32,230 nucleotides of DNA from Gammaproteobacteria bacterium RIFCSPHIGHO2_12_FULL_63_22 (GTDB lineage Bacteria > Pseudomonadota > Gammaproteobacteria > Xanthomonadales > Xanthomonadaceae), in contig MGYJ01000018.1 in the NCBI GenBank assembly GCA_001801685.1, positions 1 through 32,230 of the forward strand, in the 5' to 3' direction. Of this stretch, positions 1 through 7,231 are shown one piece after another. The notes beneath the pieces were generated by a model. The model had not been told where the DNA came from and ran no database searches. It worked only from the letters and a program-made list of their open reading frames with translations. The translations under genes were made by a program, and so were the position numbers. Numbering within the stretch: position 1 is the first letter of the stretch; every line of letters begins with the position of its first letter.

Positions 1-124
1 CGGTGCTGTTGTCGAGGTTGGCGTAGTTGCCCTCGACCCAGTTGTAGCTGAGCTCCTTTTCCTGCGCCTGCGCAGCAAACGGAAGGGCGGCTGCGAGAGC
101 CAGTGCATGCAGCGACTTCTTCAT
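1..124 (-). CDS. Ax21-family outer-membrane protein, N-terminal part
   Basis: The gene runs off the left edge; only the first 41 codons are present. They encode a signal peptide (Met-Lys-Lys, a hydrophobic stretch, cleavage after the Ala-Gln-Ala near residue 21) followed by LSYNWVEGNYANLD. This is the same opening as the complete neighbour at 349-933 (LNYNYVEANYINSHFD) and as Ax21-family proteins of Xanthomonas. The family is a small outer-membrane beta-barrel (Omp_b-brl type). The start is supported by AAGGAA about 8 bases upstream. It is downstream of its paralogue on the same strand but separated from it by a strong terminator, so it probably has its own promoter in 125-300, where I could not choose a convincing -35/-10 pair. 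The family call rests on few residues plus the tandem context. Confidence 0.72.
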   Translation of the reverse strand, partial: MKKSLHALALAAALPFAAQAQEKELSYNWVEGNYANLDNST

Positions 125-300
125 GATCGTTTTCCTTGATTTCAAAACATGGACTCCCAGGGGAGCGGCGCCAGTGTCGCGAGCCCATCTGCAATTTCCA
201 CTTAACTGCATGATCCTGAACGGGGAACTAAATTCTTCGCGCAGGAAAAAATCCTTAACAACTTCATGAATCGCGTCGTCCATGTTTCCCGCGCGCATGA

Positions 301-323
301 AAAAAGCCCGGCTTTCGCCGGGC
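301..323 (-). terminator. Rho-independent terminator after the complete Ax21-like gene
   Basis: Read on the minus strand, a 7-bp perfect GC stem (GCCCGGC/GCCGGGC) closes a GAAA tetraloop and is followed by six Ts (305-300). It lies 25 bases beyond the stop codon of the gene at 349-933 and separates the two tandem Ax21-like genes. Confidence 0.93.
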
Positions 324-348
324 TTTTCCTCAAACGATGCTGCAGGTA

Positions 349-933
349 TCAGAAGCTGGCGCGGACGCCGAGGCCCCAGGTGTTGATCGACTCATCGAAC
401 AACTTGGTGGTGTCGTACGAACCGACGATGCCCCAGGTCGAATTGATGTTGTACTGCGCGCCAACGCGGAAGCCCAACTCGCTGCCACCCCAATCAGCGT
501 CGCTGATGTCGGTGTAGTAGGCCTTGATGTTGCCTTCGAACTTCGGCGCGAGCATGCCGCGGAAGCCGGCGGCCACGCGGTAGCCGTTGGCGCTGTCGCT
601 GCCCAGGCCGTCGATGTCGGCGCCGACGTCCACGTAGCCCACTTCAGCGATGAAGTCGGCCTTGTCGGACAGCGCGTGGCGCCAGCCGAGGTTGACGGTG
701 GTTTCATCGAGGGTGAGGCCGAAGTCGTCATTCTTGGCGCGGCGGTAGGACGCCGTGCCGTAGAAATTTTCATTGAAGGCGGCCGAACCGGCGAAGGAGA
801 AGCCGTCGCCACTCTCGCCATCGAAATGGGAGTTGATGTAGTTGGCTTCAACGTAGTTGTAGTTCAGTTCGCCGGCCTGGGCCGAGATCGGGAGGATGGC
901 GGCCAGGGCAAGTGCAATAAGGGAACGCTTCAT
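349..933 (-). CDS. Ax21-family outer-membrane beta-barrel protein
   Basis: The 194-residue protein starts with a signal peptide (MKRSLIALALAAILPISAQA) and continues as alternating amphipathic strands, ending in WGLGVRASF with a terminal Phe as expected for an outer-membrane barrel. Landmarks shared with Xanthomonas Ax21 are YNYVEANYINS at the mature N-terminus, a GDGF repeat, GFRGMLAPKFEGNIKAYY in the middle and the WG..G.R..F end. A longer reading frame extends upstream to 1242, but the signal peptide and AGGA about 10 bases upstream fix the start at 933. Ax21 was once proposed to be the precursor of a secreted quorum signal; those claims were retracted, so I call it only an outer-membrane protein. 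A terminator-like hairpin lies 15 bases before the start. Confidence 0.88.
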   Translation of the reverse strand: MKRSLIALALAAILPISAQAGELNYNYVEANYINSHFDGESGDGFSFAGSAAFNENFYGTASYRRAKNDDFGLTLDETTVNLGWRHALSDKADFIAEVGYVDVGADIDGLGSDSANGYRVAAGFRGMLAPKFEGNIKAYYTDISDADWGGSELGFRVGAQYNINSTWGIVGSYDTTKLFDESINTWGLGVRASF

Positions 934-948
934 TTTTTTAGGATCCTG

Positions 949-981
949 AAAAAAGAAATGCCACGTCCAGTGGGCGTGGCA
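949..981 (-). terminator. Hairpin plus T-run in front of the Ax21-like start codon (terminator or attenuator)
   Basis: On the minus strand a perfect 7-bp stem (TGCCACG/CGTGGCA, 9-base loop) is followed by TTTCTTTTTT. It could end the trmL transcript, whose stop codon is at 1046. Only 15 bases separate it from the Ax21-like start codon at 933, so no promoter fits in between. Transcripts for that gene must therefore cross it, which makes it a possible leader attenuator. Confidence 0.75.
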
Positions 982-1045
982 GCCGACTCGTGTCGAGCCG
1001 CGGAGGAGGATACGCGAGCGTGCGCTGGCACAAACCTGCCGAAGG

Positions 1046-1522
1046 TCATGCCGCCGGCAGGTCGGGCATCGCGAAATCGTGCTGGCGCCAGGCCTCGAAA
1101 ACGGCGACGGCCACGGCGTTGGAAAGATTGAGGCTGCGTTGTCCCGCGCGCATCGGAATGCGCACGCGTTGCGATGCAGGAATGCCTTCCAGCAAATCGT
1201 CTGGCAGGCCGCGTGATTCAGGGCCGAACAGGAAAGCATCACCCGCCTGGTATTTCACTTTGTCGTGGCGAACCGACGCGCGCGTCGAGAAGGCGAACAC
1301 GCGTGGCCCATGCAGCGCCGACAGGCAGGCGGGCAGGGAATCGTGCACGCGCACGTTGGCGAATTCGTGGTAATCGAGGCCCGCGCGACGCAGGCGTGCG
1401 TCATCGAGTTCGAAACCCAGGGGCCCGATCAGGTGCAGTTCGGCGCCGGTGTTGGCGCACAGGCGAATGATGTTGCCGGTGTTCGGCGGAATTTCCGGTT
1501 GCCACAACAGGACTCGAAACAT
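1046..1522 (-). CDS. trmL: tRNA (cytidine(34)/uridine(34)-2'-O)-methyltransferase TrmL
   Basis: The 158-residue protein is a SPOUT-class (alpha/beta knot) methyltransferase that 2'-O-methylates the wobble base of tRNA-Leu isoacceptors using S-adenosylmethionine. Family landmarks are LLWQPEIPPNTGNIIRLC at residues 5-22, FGPESRGLP in the middle, and the knot motif IPMRAGQRSLNLSNAVAVA near the end. Length is normal for TrmL. I chose the Met at 1522 rather than upstream in-frame starts because the family begins at MFRVLLWQPEIP. No Shine-Dalgarno is visible; instead a TAAACT box ends 5 bases before the ATG. It lies 8 bases after the 84-residue secreted-protein gene, so it may also be read from that gene's promoter. 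Confidence 0.93.
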   Translation of the reverse strand: MFRVLLWQPEIPPNTGNIIRLCANTGAELHLIGPLGFELDDARLRRAGLDYHEFANVRVHDSLPACLSALHGPRVFAFSTRASVRHDKVKYQAGDAFLFGPESRGLPDDLLEGIPASQRVRIPMRAGQRSLNLSNAVAVAVFEAWRQHDFAMPDLPAA

Positions 1523-1527
1523 GCTGC

Positions 1528-1533
1528 AGTTTA
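1528..1533 (-). promoter_or_regulatory. Candidate -10 box of trmL (leaderless type)
   Basis: TAAACT on the minus strand ends 5 bases before the trmL ATG, so a transcript from it would start at or next to the start codon. It overlaps the TAA stop of the preceding 84-codon gene. No -35 element is evident. Confidence 0.35.
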
Positions 1534-1785
1534 CGCGCGGCAGGGCGCCTTCCAGCGAACGACCAGTTGGCCGAGGTCGGCCGGCGCCTGCGACACCACC
1601 AGGATGCGGGTCTTGCTGGCGTCCAGTTGGCACAAGCCGTTGATCAGGCGCTCGTGCGCAATCCGGGCGACGCGCGCTTCCGTTTCGGCGTGCACCGGCT
1701 CGCCGGCCATGAAGCCCAGCAGCACGAACATGGCGAGCATCGGCAGGGCGAGGGCGCCGCGGTTGAGTTGAGTTGAGAGGTTCAT
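1531..1785 (-). CDS. Small secreted protein of unknown function
   Basis: I do not recognise this 84-residue protein. It begins with a signal peptide of about 33 residues (hydrophobic core LALPMLAMFVLLGFMAG, cleavage likely after PVHA), leaving about 50 residues with two cysteines and the segment RIAHERLINGLCQLDASKTRILVV. The start at 1785 is favoured over an in-frame Met at 1803 because CAGGAG sits 6 bases upstream and the signal peptide then has normal proportions. A near-consensus sigma-54 promoter lies 36 bases upstream of the start, and trmL begins 8 bases after its stop. Coding status rests on the signal peptide, the ribosome-binding site and the promoter. Confidence 0.66.
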   Translation of the reverse strand: MNLSTQLNRGALALPMLAMFVLLGFMAGEPVHAETEARVARIAHERLINGLCQLDASKTRILVVSQAPADLGQLVVRWKAPCRA

Positions 1786-1820
1786 GGCGGGCTCCTGTTG
1801 CATCGGTTCAACAGGGAATT

Positions 1821-1836
1821 AGCAGGAACCGTGCCA
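1821..1836 (-). promoter_or_regulatory. Candidate sigma-54 (RpoN) promoter
   Basis: The minus strand reads TGGCACG, four bases, CTGCT. The GG and GC doublets are exactly 10 bases apart, as required for -24/-12 promoters, and only one position departs from TGGCACG-N4-TTGCW. The predicted start near 1810 gives a leader of about 25 bases that contains the CAGGAG of the small secreted-protein gene. I could not identify an enhancer site upstream. Confidence 0.6.
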
Positions 1837-1908
1837 CCCAGAAAATCCCTTTAAATCAGTGACATGACTGGCCAGGTCGGTGTCCGTTCCCGGTCAATGG
1901 CGTCCGCT

Positions 1909-2700
1909 TCAGCGTCCGGTCCGGCAGGCGGACAGGGGTGTCGCGGCGGCGGCCTGCCAGCGCACTTCGTCGGAAGCCGCGGCCGGTTTCGCGAAATCAA
2001 TGCGCGCCACCAGCTGGTCCTTGCCGGCGTCGTCGCGCAGGTTGCTCAGGCCCTGGAAGCGCAGCAGGCGCTGGCTGGCCTGGCCGTAGCTGACATCGAT
2101 GCTGGGTGCGACCAGCCCGAGCAGGCCGTCGAGCTTGAGCCGGAACACCCAGGCTTTTTCACCGGCAACCATCGCCGAGCCCTGGCGCCGCACCGAGAAC
2201 GGCAGGCTGCGCAAGCGTGAAGGCAGGGCGAATTCGAGCGGCATGGCGCGCCCGGTCGCGAGCCCGGACCAATGGCGCCGGATGAACTCGTCGAAGCCGG
2301 CATCGGCAACGAAGCCGGCCTTGTCGATGCGCGCCAGGCGCTCTGCGGCGGCGCCGGGCGCCTGGAAGAACAAGGTTGGCGTGGTGGCGCGGCGCAGGCC
2401 TTCACGATGGCCGGAGCGGCGGTCTTCGAAGGCGAAGGCCGGTGAAATGATGGAGCTGCGATAGTCCACCCGCTTGCGTGCGAAGGGCGTGCCATCCGGG
2501 CAGCGATACAGGACCAGTCGCTCGACCAGGCGGCCGGCCTGGCTGCGTACCCAGTGCTGTTCCCGATACATTTCTGCGGCCGTGGACGGGTTGCGCGCCA
2601 CGCCCTCTTCGAAGCGCAGCGCGTCGTCGGCCGCTAGCGACGGGCCCGCGAACAGGACCGTGAACAGGGCGCATAAGCGGGGTGTGAAGGCCGGGTGCAT
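1909..2700 (-). CDS. Secreted protein of unknown function
   Basis: The 263-residue protein begins with a signal peptide (LCALFTVLFAGPSLA, cleavage near residue 23). The mature part is rich in beta-type segments, for example REQHWVRSQAGRLVERLVLYRC, KRVDYRSS and EKAWVFRLKLDGLLGLVAPSIDVSYGQ. The alternation of strand-like segments suggests a periplasmic or surface lipid-binding type fold, but that is only an impression and I assign no family. It is divergent from the M16 peptidase gene with 92 bases between starts. A weak CATAGT box ends 5 bases before the ATG; there is no clear Shine-Dalgarno. The 123 bases after its stop contain the sigma-54 site of the next gene. Confidence 0.75.
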   Translation of the reverse strand: MHPAFTPRLCALFTVLFAGPSLAADDALRFEEGVARNPSTAAEMYREQHWVRSQAGRLVERLVLYRCPDGTPFARKRVDYRSSIISPAFAFEDRRSGHREGLRRATTPTLFFQAPGAAAERLARIDKAGFVADAGFDEFIRRHWSGLATGRAMPLEFALPSRLRSLPFSVRRQGSAMVAGEKAWVFRLKLDGLLGLVAPSIDVSYGQASQRLLRFQGLSNLRDDAGKDQLVARIDFAKPAAASDEVRWQAAAATPLSACRTGR

Positions 2701-2792
2701 GCCGCACTATGCCCATCGGCCTAGTGTACGGGGCGTAAATCGCGGCTAGGATGTAGGGCGTTTTTCCATCCGTCCCTTCCCAGGTGTGCCCC

Positions 2793-5654
2793 ATGACCCA
2801 GCTGTCGCGCCCTAACCGCGCCCGTTATCTCGTGCTTGCCCTCGGCCTCGCGCTCGGCACCGTCAGCACGATTCCCGCGTCCTTCGCAAAGACCCCCGCT
2901 ACCGCTGCGCCGATCGGCGTGGACATCGCCTACGAGCAATTCACCTTGCCCAATGGCTTGCGCGTGGTCGTGCACACGGACCGCAAGGCGCCGATCGTCG
3001 CGGTGAACATCTGGTACCACGTGGGTTCGAAGGACGAACCGCAGGGCAAGTCGGGCTTCGCACACTTGTTCGAACACCTGATGTTCCAGAGTTCGGAAAA
3101 CCATCCGGGTGAATACTTCGCGCCCTTCAAGCAAGTCGGCGTCACCGACCAGAACGGCACGACCAATACCGACCGCACCAATTATTTCCAGAACGTGCCG
3201 ACCACGGCGCTCGATACCGCGCTGTTCATGGAATCGGATCGCATGGGCCACCTGCTCGGCGCCATCGACCAGGCCGACCTGGACGAACAGCGTGGCGTGG
3301 TGCAGAACGAAAAGCGCCAGGGCGAGAACCAGCCCTACGGCCGCACCTACAACGCACTGGTCTCCAAGATCTATCCGAAGACGCATCCCTACGGCCATAC
3401 CGTCATCGGTTCGATGAATGACTTGAATGCCGCGTCGCTGGAAGACGTGAAGTCCTGGTTCCGCAGCTGGTACGGCCCGAACAATGCCGTGCTGGTGCTG
3501 GCCGGCGACATCGACCTGGCCACCGCGAAGGCGAAGGCCGAGAAATTCTTCGGTGACATTCCGGCATCGGCTTCGCTCAAGCCCAAGCCGCCGATGATCG
3601 CCGCGCGCAAGACCACCACGCGCGACGCAATGACCGACCGCGTTGCGCAGGTCCGCATCGTGCGCACCTGGAACGTGCCGCAGTACAGCTCGCCCGACGT
3701 GCAGAACCTGCAGCTGTTCGCGCAGGTGCTCGGCGGCAGCCGCACCTCGCGCCTGGACAAGCGCCTGGCCTTCGGCGACAAGCTGGTCGATTCGATCAGC
3801 GCCTCGATGGACGGGGCCGAACTCGGCGGCACCTTCGACATCGTCGCCACCGTCAAGAAAGACGTGGATCCGGCCCTTGTCGAAAAAGCCATTGACGAAG
3901 AACTGACCCGCCTGCTGGAAGAAGGTCCGACCGCAGTCGAACTCGACCAGGCACGCACTGTGTTCAAGGCCGGCTTCGTGCGCGGCATCGAGCGCATCGG
4001 CGGCTTCGGCGGCAAGGCCGACGCACTGGCCGAATGCACCGTATACACCGGTAATCCAGGCTGCTTCCGCGACCAGCTGGCGCGCATCGCCACGGCCACG
4101 CCGCAGCAGGTAACCCGCACCGCCAACCAGTGGCTGCGCGCCGGCGACCACATCCTGACCGTCAGCCCCGGCGAAGTGACGCCAACGGTGGAAGACCCGT
4201 CGGTGAGTGACGGCAAGCCGGCCGCCTTGCCGCCGGTGGACAAGAAGTTCAAGACCATCGCCAGCGACCTCGATCGCAGCAAGGGCGTGCCGATCACCGA
4301 CCAGTTTCCCGACCTGAAGTTGCCGGCGATGCAGCGTGCAACCCTCAGCAACGGCATCAAGCTGATCCTGGCCGAGCGCCATGACGTGCCCGTGGTGCAG
4401 ATGAGCATGGAGTTCCCGGGCGGCTTCTCGTCCGACCGCGGCCGCAAGGTCGGCACCGCCGGCTTCACGATGGGCATGCTCGATGAAGGCGCCGGCGATT
4501 ACGACGTGATCGCGCTGGGCAACCGCATCGAGTCGCTGGGCGCCGCCATCGGCACCAGCGCCAACGTGGACTCAGCCGACGTCAGCCTGTCGGCATTGAA
4601 GGAAAAGCTGGACGATTCGCTCGCGCTGTACAGCGACGTGATTCGCCGCCCGCGCCTGGAAACGGGCGAGATCGAGCGCGTGCGCGCTACCTGGCTCGCC
4701 GCCATCCGCCAGGAAAAAACTTCGCCGAACGGCATGGTGTCGCGCGTGTTGTCGCCGATGATGTACGGCGCCGGTCATCCGTATGCCATCCCGTCGTCGG
4801 GCACCGGTTATGAGGCCGACATCGCCGGCCTGGCCCGCGAAGACATGCTGGCCTGGCATGCCGAGCAGGTGCGTCCGGACCGCGCCACCCTGATGATCGT
4901 CGGCGATACCACGCTGGCTGAAATCACCCCGCTGCTGGAAAAGCATTTCGGTGACTGGAAGGCCACGGATGCCGGCAAGCCGGTCGAGGCGATTCCTGCC
5001 GCGCCGATCGCCAGCGCACCGCGCGTGTTCCTGGTGGACCAGAAGGGTGCGATCCAGTCCAACATCGTCGCCGCACAACTGGTGGCGCCGGTGACCGATC
5101 CGGGTTCGATCGAGTTCGACATCGCCAATGCCGTGTTCGGTGGCGACTTCACCTCGCGCCTGAACATGAACCTGCGCGAGGACAAGCACTGGTCCTACGG
5201 CGCCCGCAGCGGTGCGACCAGTACGCTGGGCCAGCGCCTGTGGACGGCCGCCGCGCCGGTGCAGAGCGACAAGACCATCGAGGCCATCAAGGAAGTGCAG
5301 CGCGAAATCGACGAATACGCCAACGCCAGGCGTCCGGCCAATGCCGAGGAAGTGAAGCGCATCCAGGCCATCACCGTGCGCAGCCTGCCGGGCTCGTTCG
5401 AGACCGCGCGCTCCGTGCTGGCCACGATTGCCGGCATCAACCGCTACTCGCGCCCCGACGACTACGTGCAGATGCGCAAGGCGAAGATCGAGGCGATGAC
5501 GCCGGAAACGGTGCAGGCCGCGGCCAAGGCCTTCGTGCCGCAGTCGATGACCTGGGTGATCGTCGGCGACCTGGAAAAGATCGAGGCCGGCATTCGCGCG
5601 CTGAACATCGGCACGGTGCAGGTGGTGGACGCGGACGGCAAGCTGGTTCGCTGA
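2793..5654 (+). CDS. M16-family (pitrilysin-type) zinc peptidase, periplasmic, two-unit
   Basis: The 953-residue protein has a signal peptide (LVLALGLALGTVSTIPASFA, cleavage near residue 32) and two tandem M16 units. The first has the inverted zinc motif HLFEH at 91-95, with His91 and His95 as ligands and Glu94 as catalytic base, and Glu173 in VVQNEKRQ as third ligand. The second unit (from about residue 510, LPAMQRATLSNGIKLILAERHD) has the same fold signature without an HxxEH motif, as is usual for the non-catalytic half. It probably degrades peptides in the periplasm. A GTG at 2784 is in frame, but the ATG at 2793 has AGG at proper spacing. A 6-bp hairpin follows the stop. Confidence 0.93.
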   Translation: MTQLSRPNRARYLVLALGLALGTVSTIPASFAKTPATAAPIGVDIAYEQFTLPNGLRVVVHTDRKAPIVAVNIWYHVGSKDEPQGKSGFAHLFEHLMFQSSENHPGEYFAPFKQVGVTDQNGTTNTDRTNYFQNVPTTALDTALFMESDRMGHLLGAIDQADLDEQRGVVQNEKRQGENQPYGRTYNALVSKIYPKTHPYGHTVIGSMNDLNAASLEDVKSWFRSWYGPNNAVLVLAGDIDLATAKAKAEKFFGDIPASASLKPKPPMIAARKTTTRDAMTDRVAQVRIVRTWNVPQYSSPDVQNLQLFAQVLGGSRTSRLDKRLAFGDKLVDSISASMDGAELGGTFDIVATVKKDVDPALVEKAIDEELTRLLEEGPTAVELDQARTVFKAGFVRGIERIGGFGGKADALAECTVYTGNPGCFRDQLARIATATPQQVTRTANQWLRAGDHILTVSPGEVTPTVEDPSVSDGKPAALPPVDKKFKTIASDLDRSKGVPITDQFPDLKLPAMQRATLSNGIKLILAERHDVPVVQMSMEFPGGFSSDRGRKVGTAGFTMGMLDEGAGDYDVIALGNRIESLGAAIGTSANVDSADVSLSALKEKLDDSLALYSDVIRRPRLETGEIERVRATWLAAIRQEKTSPNGMVSRVLSPMMYGAGHPYAIPSSGTGYEADIAGLAREDMLAWHAEQVRPDRATLMIVGDTTLAEITPLLEKHFGDWKATDAGKPVEAIPAAPIASAPRVFLVDQKGAIQSNIVAAQLVAPVTDPGSIEFDIANAVFGGDFTSRLNMNLREDKHWSYGARSGATSTLGQRLWTAAAPVQSDKTIEAIKEVQREIDEYANARRPANAEEVKRIQAITVRSLPGSFETARSVLATIAGINRYSRPDDYVQMRKAKIEAMTPETVQAAAKAFVPQSMTWVIVGDLEKIEAGIRALNIGTVQVVDADGKLVR

Positions 5655-5657
5655 TCA

Positions 5658-5680
5658 GGCGGCTAAAGCCGCCTTCTGGT
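5658..5680 (+). terminator. Weak terminator-like hairpin after the M16 peptidase gene
   Basis: GGCGGC and GCCGCC (58-63 and 68-73 of the 5600s) form a 6-bp stem with a TAAA loop four bases after the stop codon. It is followed by TTCTGGTT rather than a pure T-run, so termination may be partial. Confidence 0.45.
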
Positions 5681-5762
5681 TCGACAAGAACCGTCGCTCA
5701 TAAACGGTTCACGACGGACGCGGCCACAATCGCGTTCGTCGCCGCCCGGTTTGGAGAGTTCC

Positions 5763-6137
5763 ATGCGCATCGTCCTGTTTGTTGCTGCAACAACCCTGGC
5801 CTTGTCGGCCTGCACCTTCGTGAAGATGGGTCCGGGTGCCGACGAGGTTCGCGTGATCGCCCAGGGCGCACCGCCCGCCGGTTGCGAGAAGCGCGGCGAG
5901 ATCGACGTGTCCGTGAAGGACCGCCTGGGCCCCTACGAGCGCGACGAATTGCGAGTGAAGGACGAACTGGAAACCCTGGCGCGCAACGAGGCGCCCAGCG
6001 TGTCCGGCGACACCATCCAGCCCAAGTCGGCACCCGCCGATGGCGCGCAACGCTTCATCGCCTACCGCTGCAACGGCGCCAGGCTTGTGACGGACCCGCC
6101 AAAAGACCGCGCTGAAACCGTGCCGCTGGACGATTAA
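5763..6137 (+). CDS. DUF4156-type lipoprotein
   Basis: The 124-residue protein has a lipoprotein signal peptide ending in the lipobox LSAC with Cys17 as the lipidated residue, so it should be membrane-anchored in the periplasm. The mature domain (GADEVRVIAQGAPPAGCEKRGEIDVSVKD ... RFIAYRC) matches the small DUF4156 lipoproteins, including two further cysteines, in PPAGCEKRG and YRCNG, that could form a disulfide. The family's function is unknown to me. GGAGAG lies 6 bases before the ATG; an in-frame TTG at 5751 is less likely. It is followed 68 bases later by oleA, which appears to have its own promoter. Confidence 0.8.
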   Translation: MRIVLFVAATTLALSACTFVKMGPGADEVRVIAQGAPPAGCEKRGEIDVSVKDRLGPYERDELRVKDELETLARNEAPSVSGDTIQPKSAPADGAQRFIAYRCNGARLVTDPPKDRAETVPLDD

Positions 6138-6149
6138 GCACTGCGGCCA

Positions 6150-6178
6150 TTGAGCCCAAAGGGCAAAACGGGTAACTT
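6150..6178 (+). promoter_or_regulatory. Candidate sigma-70 promoter of oleA
   Basis: TTGAGC (6150-6155) and TAACTT (6173-6178) are 17 bases apart, and AGG follows about 9 bases before the oleA start. Both boxes are imperfect. Confidence 0.35.
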
Positions 6179-6205
6179 GGAAGGGTTTCCCCCCAGGTCA
6201 AATCC

Positions 6206-7222
6206 ATGCTGTTCGAGCACGTTGCAATCGCAGGCCTCGCCCATATCGATGCGCCCCATGCGCTGAGTTCGGCCGAGATCAATGCCCAACTCAAGCCGAC
6301 CATGGACCGCCTGGGCATCCGTACCGACGTGCTGGGCGACATTGCCGGCATCCACTCGCGACGGATGTGGGACAAGGAAACGCAAGCTTCCGACGCCGCC
6401 ACCATGGCCGGTGAAAAAGCCCTGCTCGATGCGGGCATCTCGCGCGACAAGATCGGGCTATTGGTGAATACGTCGGTGAGTCGCGATTTCCTGGAGCCGT
6501 CCACCGCCAGCATCGTGTCCGGCAACCTGGGCCTGGGCGAAGACTGCCAGAACTTCGACGTGGCCAATGCCTGCCTCGCCTTCCTCAACGGCATGGACAT
6601 CGCCAGCCGCATGATCGAACGCGGCGAAATCGAATACGCGCTGGTGGTGGATGGCGAAACCGCCAACCTGGTCTACGCCAACACCATGAAGCGCATGCTG
6701 GCGCCGGATGTGACCGAAGAACAATTCCGCAGCGAACTCGCATCCTTGACGCTGGGTTGTGGCGCTGCGGCGATGGTGTTGTCGCGCAGCGAGTTGTGCC
6801 CGGATGCGCCGCGCTACAAGGGCGGCGTGACCAAGGCCGCCACCGAGTGGAACGGCCTGTGCCGCGGCAACCTCGATCGCATGGTCACCGATACCCGCAT
6901 GTTGCTGATCGAAGGCCTGAAGCTGGCCACCAAGACTTTTGCCGCCGCGCGCCTTGCGCTGGGCTGGGTAGTGGGCGAGATCGACGAATTCGTCATCCAC
7001 CAGGTGTCGCGCGTGCACACCGATGCAATGGTGAAGGCGTTCGGCATCGACCCGGCGAAAGTGCTGACGATCTTCCACGAGCACGGCAACATCGGTCCTG
7101 CTTCCGTGCCGATCGTGCTGAGCAAGTTGCGTGACCTCGGCCGCCTCAAGAAGGGCAGCCGCGTTGCGCTGCTCGGCATCGGCTCGGGCTTGAATTGCTC
7201 GATGGCCGAAGTGGTCTGGTAA
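6206..7222 (+). CDS. oleA: OleA, acyl-CoA head-to-head condensing thiolase
   Basis: OleA joins two long-chain acyl-CoAs by a non-decarboxylative Claisen condensation to a beta-keto acid, the first step of long-chain olefin synthesis. At 338 residues it has the length of Xanthomonas campestris OleA. The catalytic Cys123 lies in DVANACLAF, His265 in EFVIHQVSR and Asn295 in HGNIGPAS; Glu97 in SRDFLEPST matches the base contributed from the partner subunit. All four are offset by exactly 20 from the commonly quoted tagged-protein numbering (143, 285, 315, 117). GIGSGLNCSMAEVVW closes the protein as in the family. The gene stands alone on the plus strand, convergent with cusC 9 bases away and 7.9 kb from oleB, so its expression must be coordinated with the other ole genes in trans. 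Confidence 0.97.
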   Translation: MLFEHVAIAGLAHIDAPHALSSAEINAQLKPTMDRLGIRTDVLGDIAGIHSRRMWDKETQASDAATMAGEKALLDAGISRDKIGLLVNTSVSRDFLEPSTASIVSGNLGLGEDCQNFDVANACLAFLNGMDIASRMIERGEIEYALVVDGETANLVYANTMKRMLAPDVTEEQFRSELASLTLGCGAAAMVLSRSELCPDAPRYKGGVTKAATEWNGLCRGNLDRMVTDTRMLLIEGLKLATKTFAAARLALGWVVGEIDEFVIHQVSRVHTDAMVKAFGIDPAKVLTIFHEHGNIGPASVPIVLSKLRDLGRLKKGSRVALLGIGSGLNCSMAEVVW

Positions 7223-7231
7223 AGCCGGTCG

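Noticed and set aside
349-933. Quorum-sensing signal precursor (Ax21 annotation)
   Set aside because: The sulfated-peptide signal claims for Ax21 were retracted; the sequence shows an outer-membrane barrel only.
2721-4382. 553-codon open frame on the minus strand
   Set aside because: Antisense to the M16 peptidase, whose zinc motif is unambiguous; no signal peptide or motif in the shadow frame.
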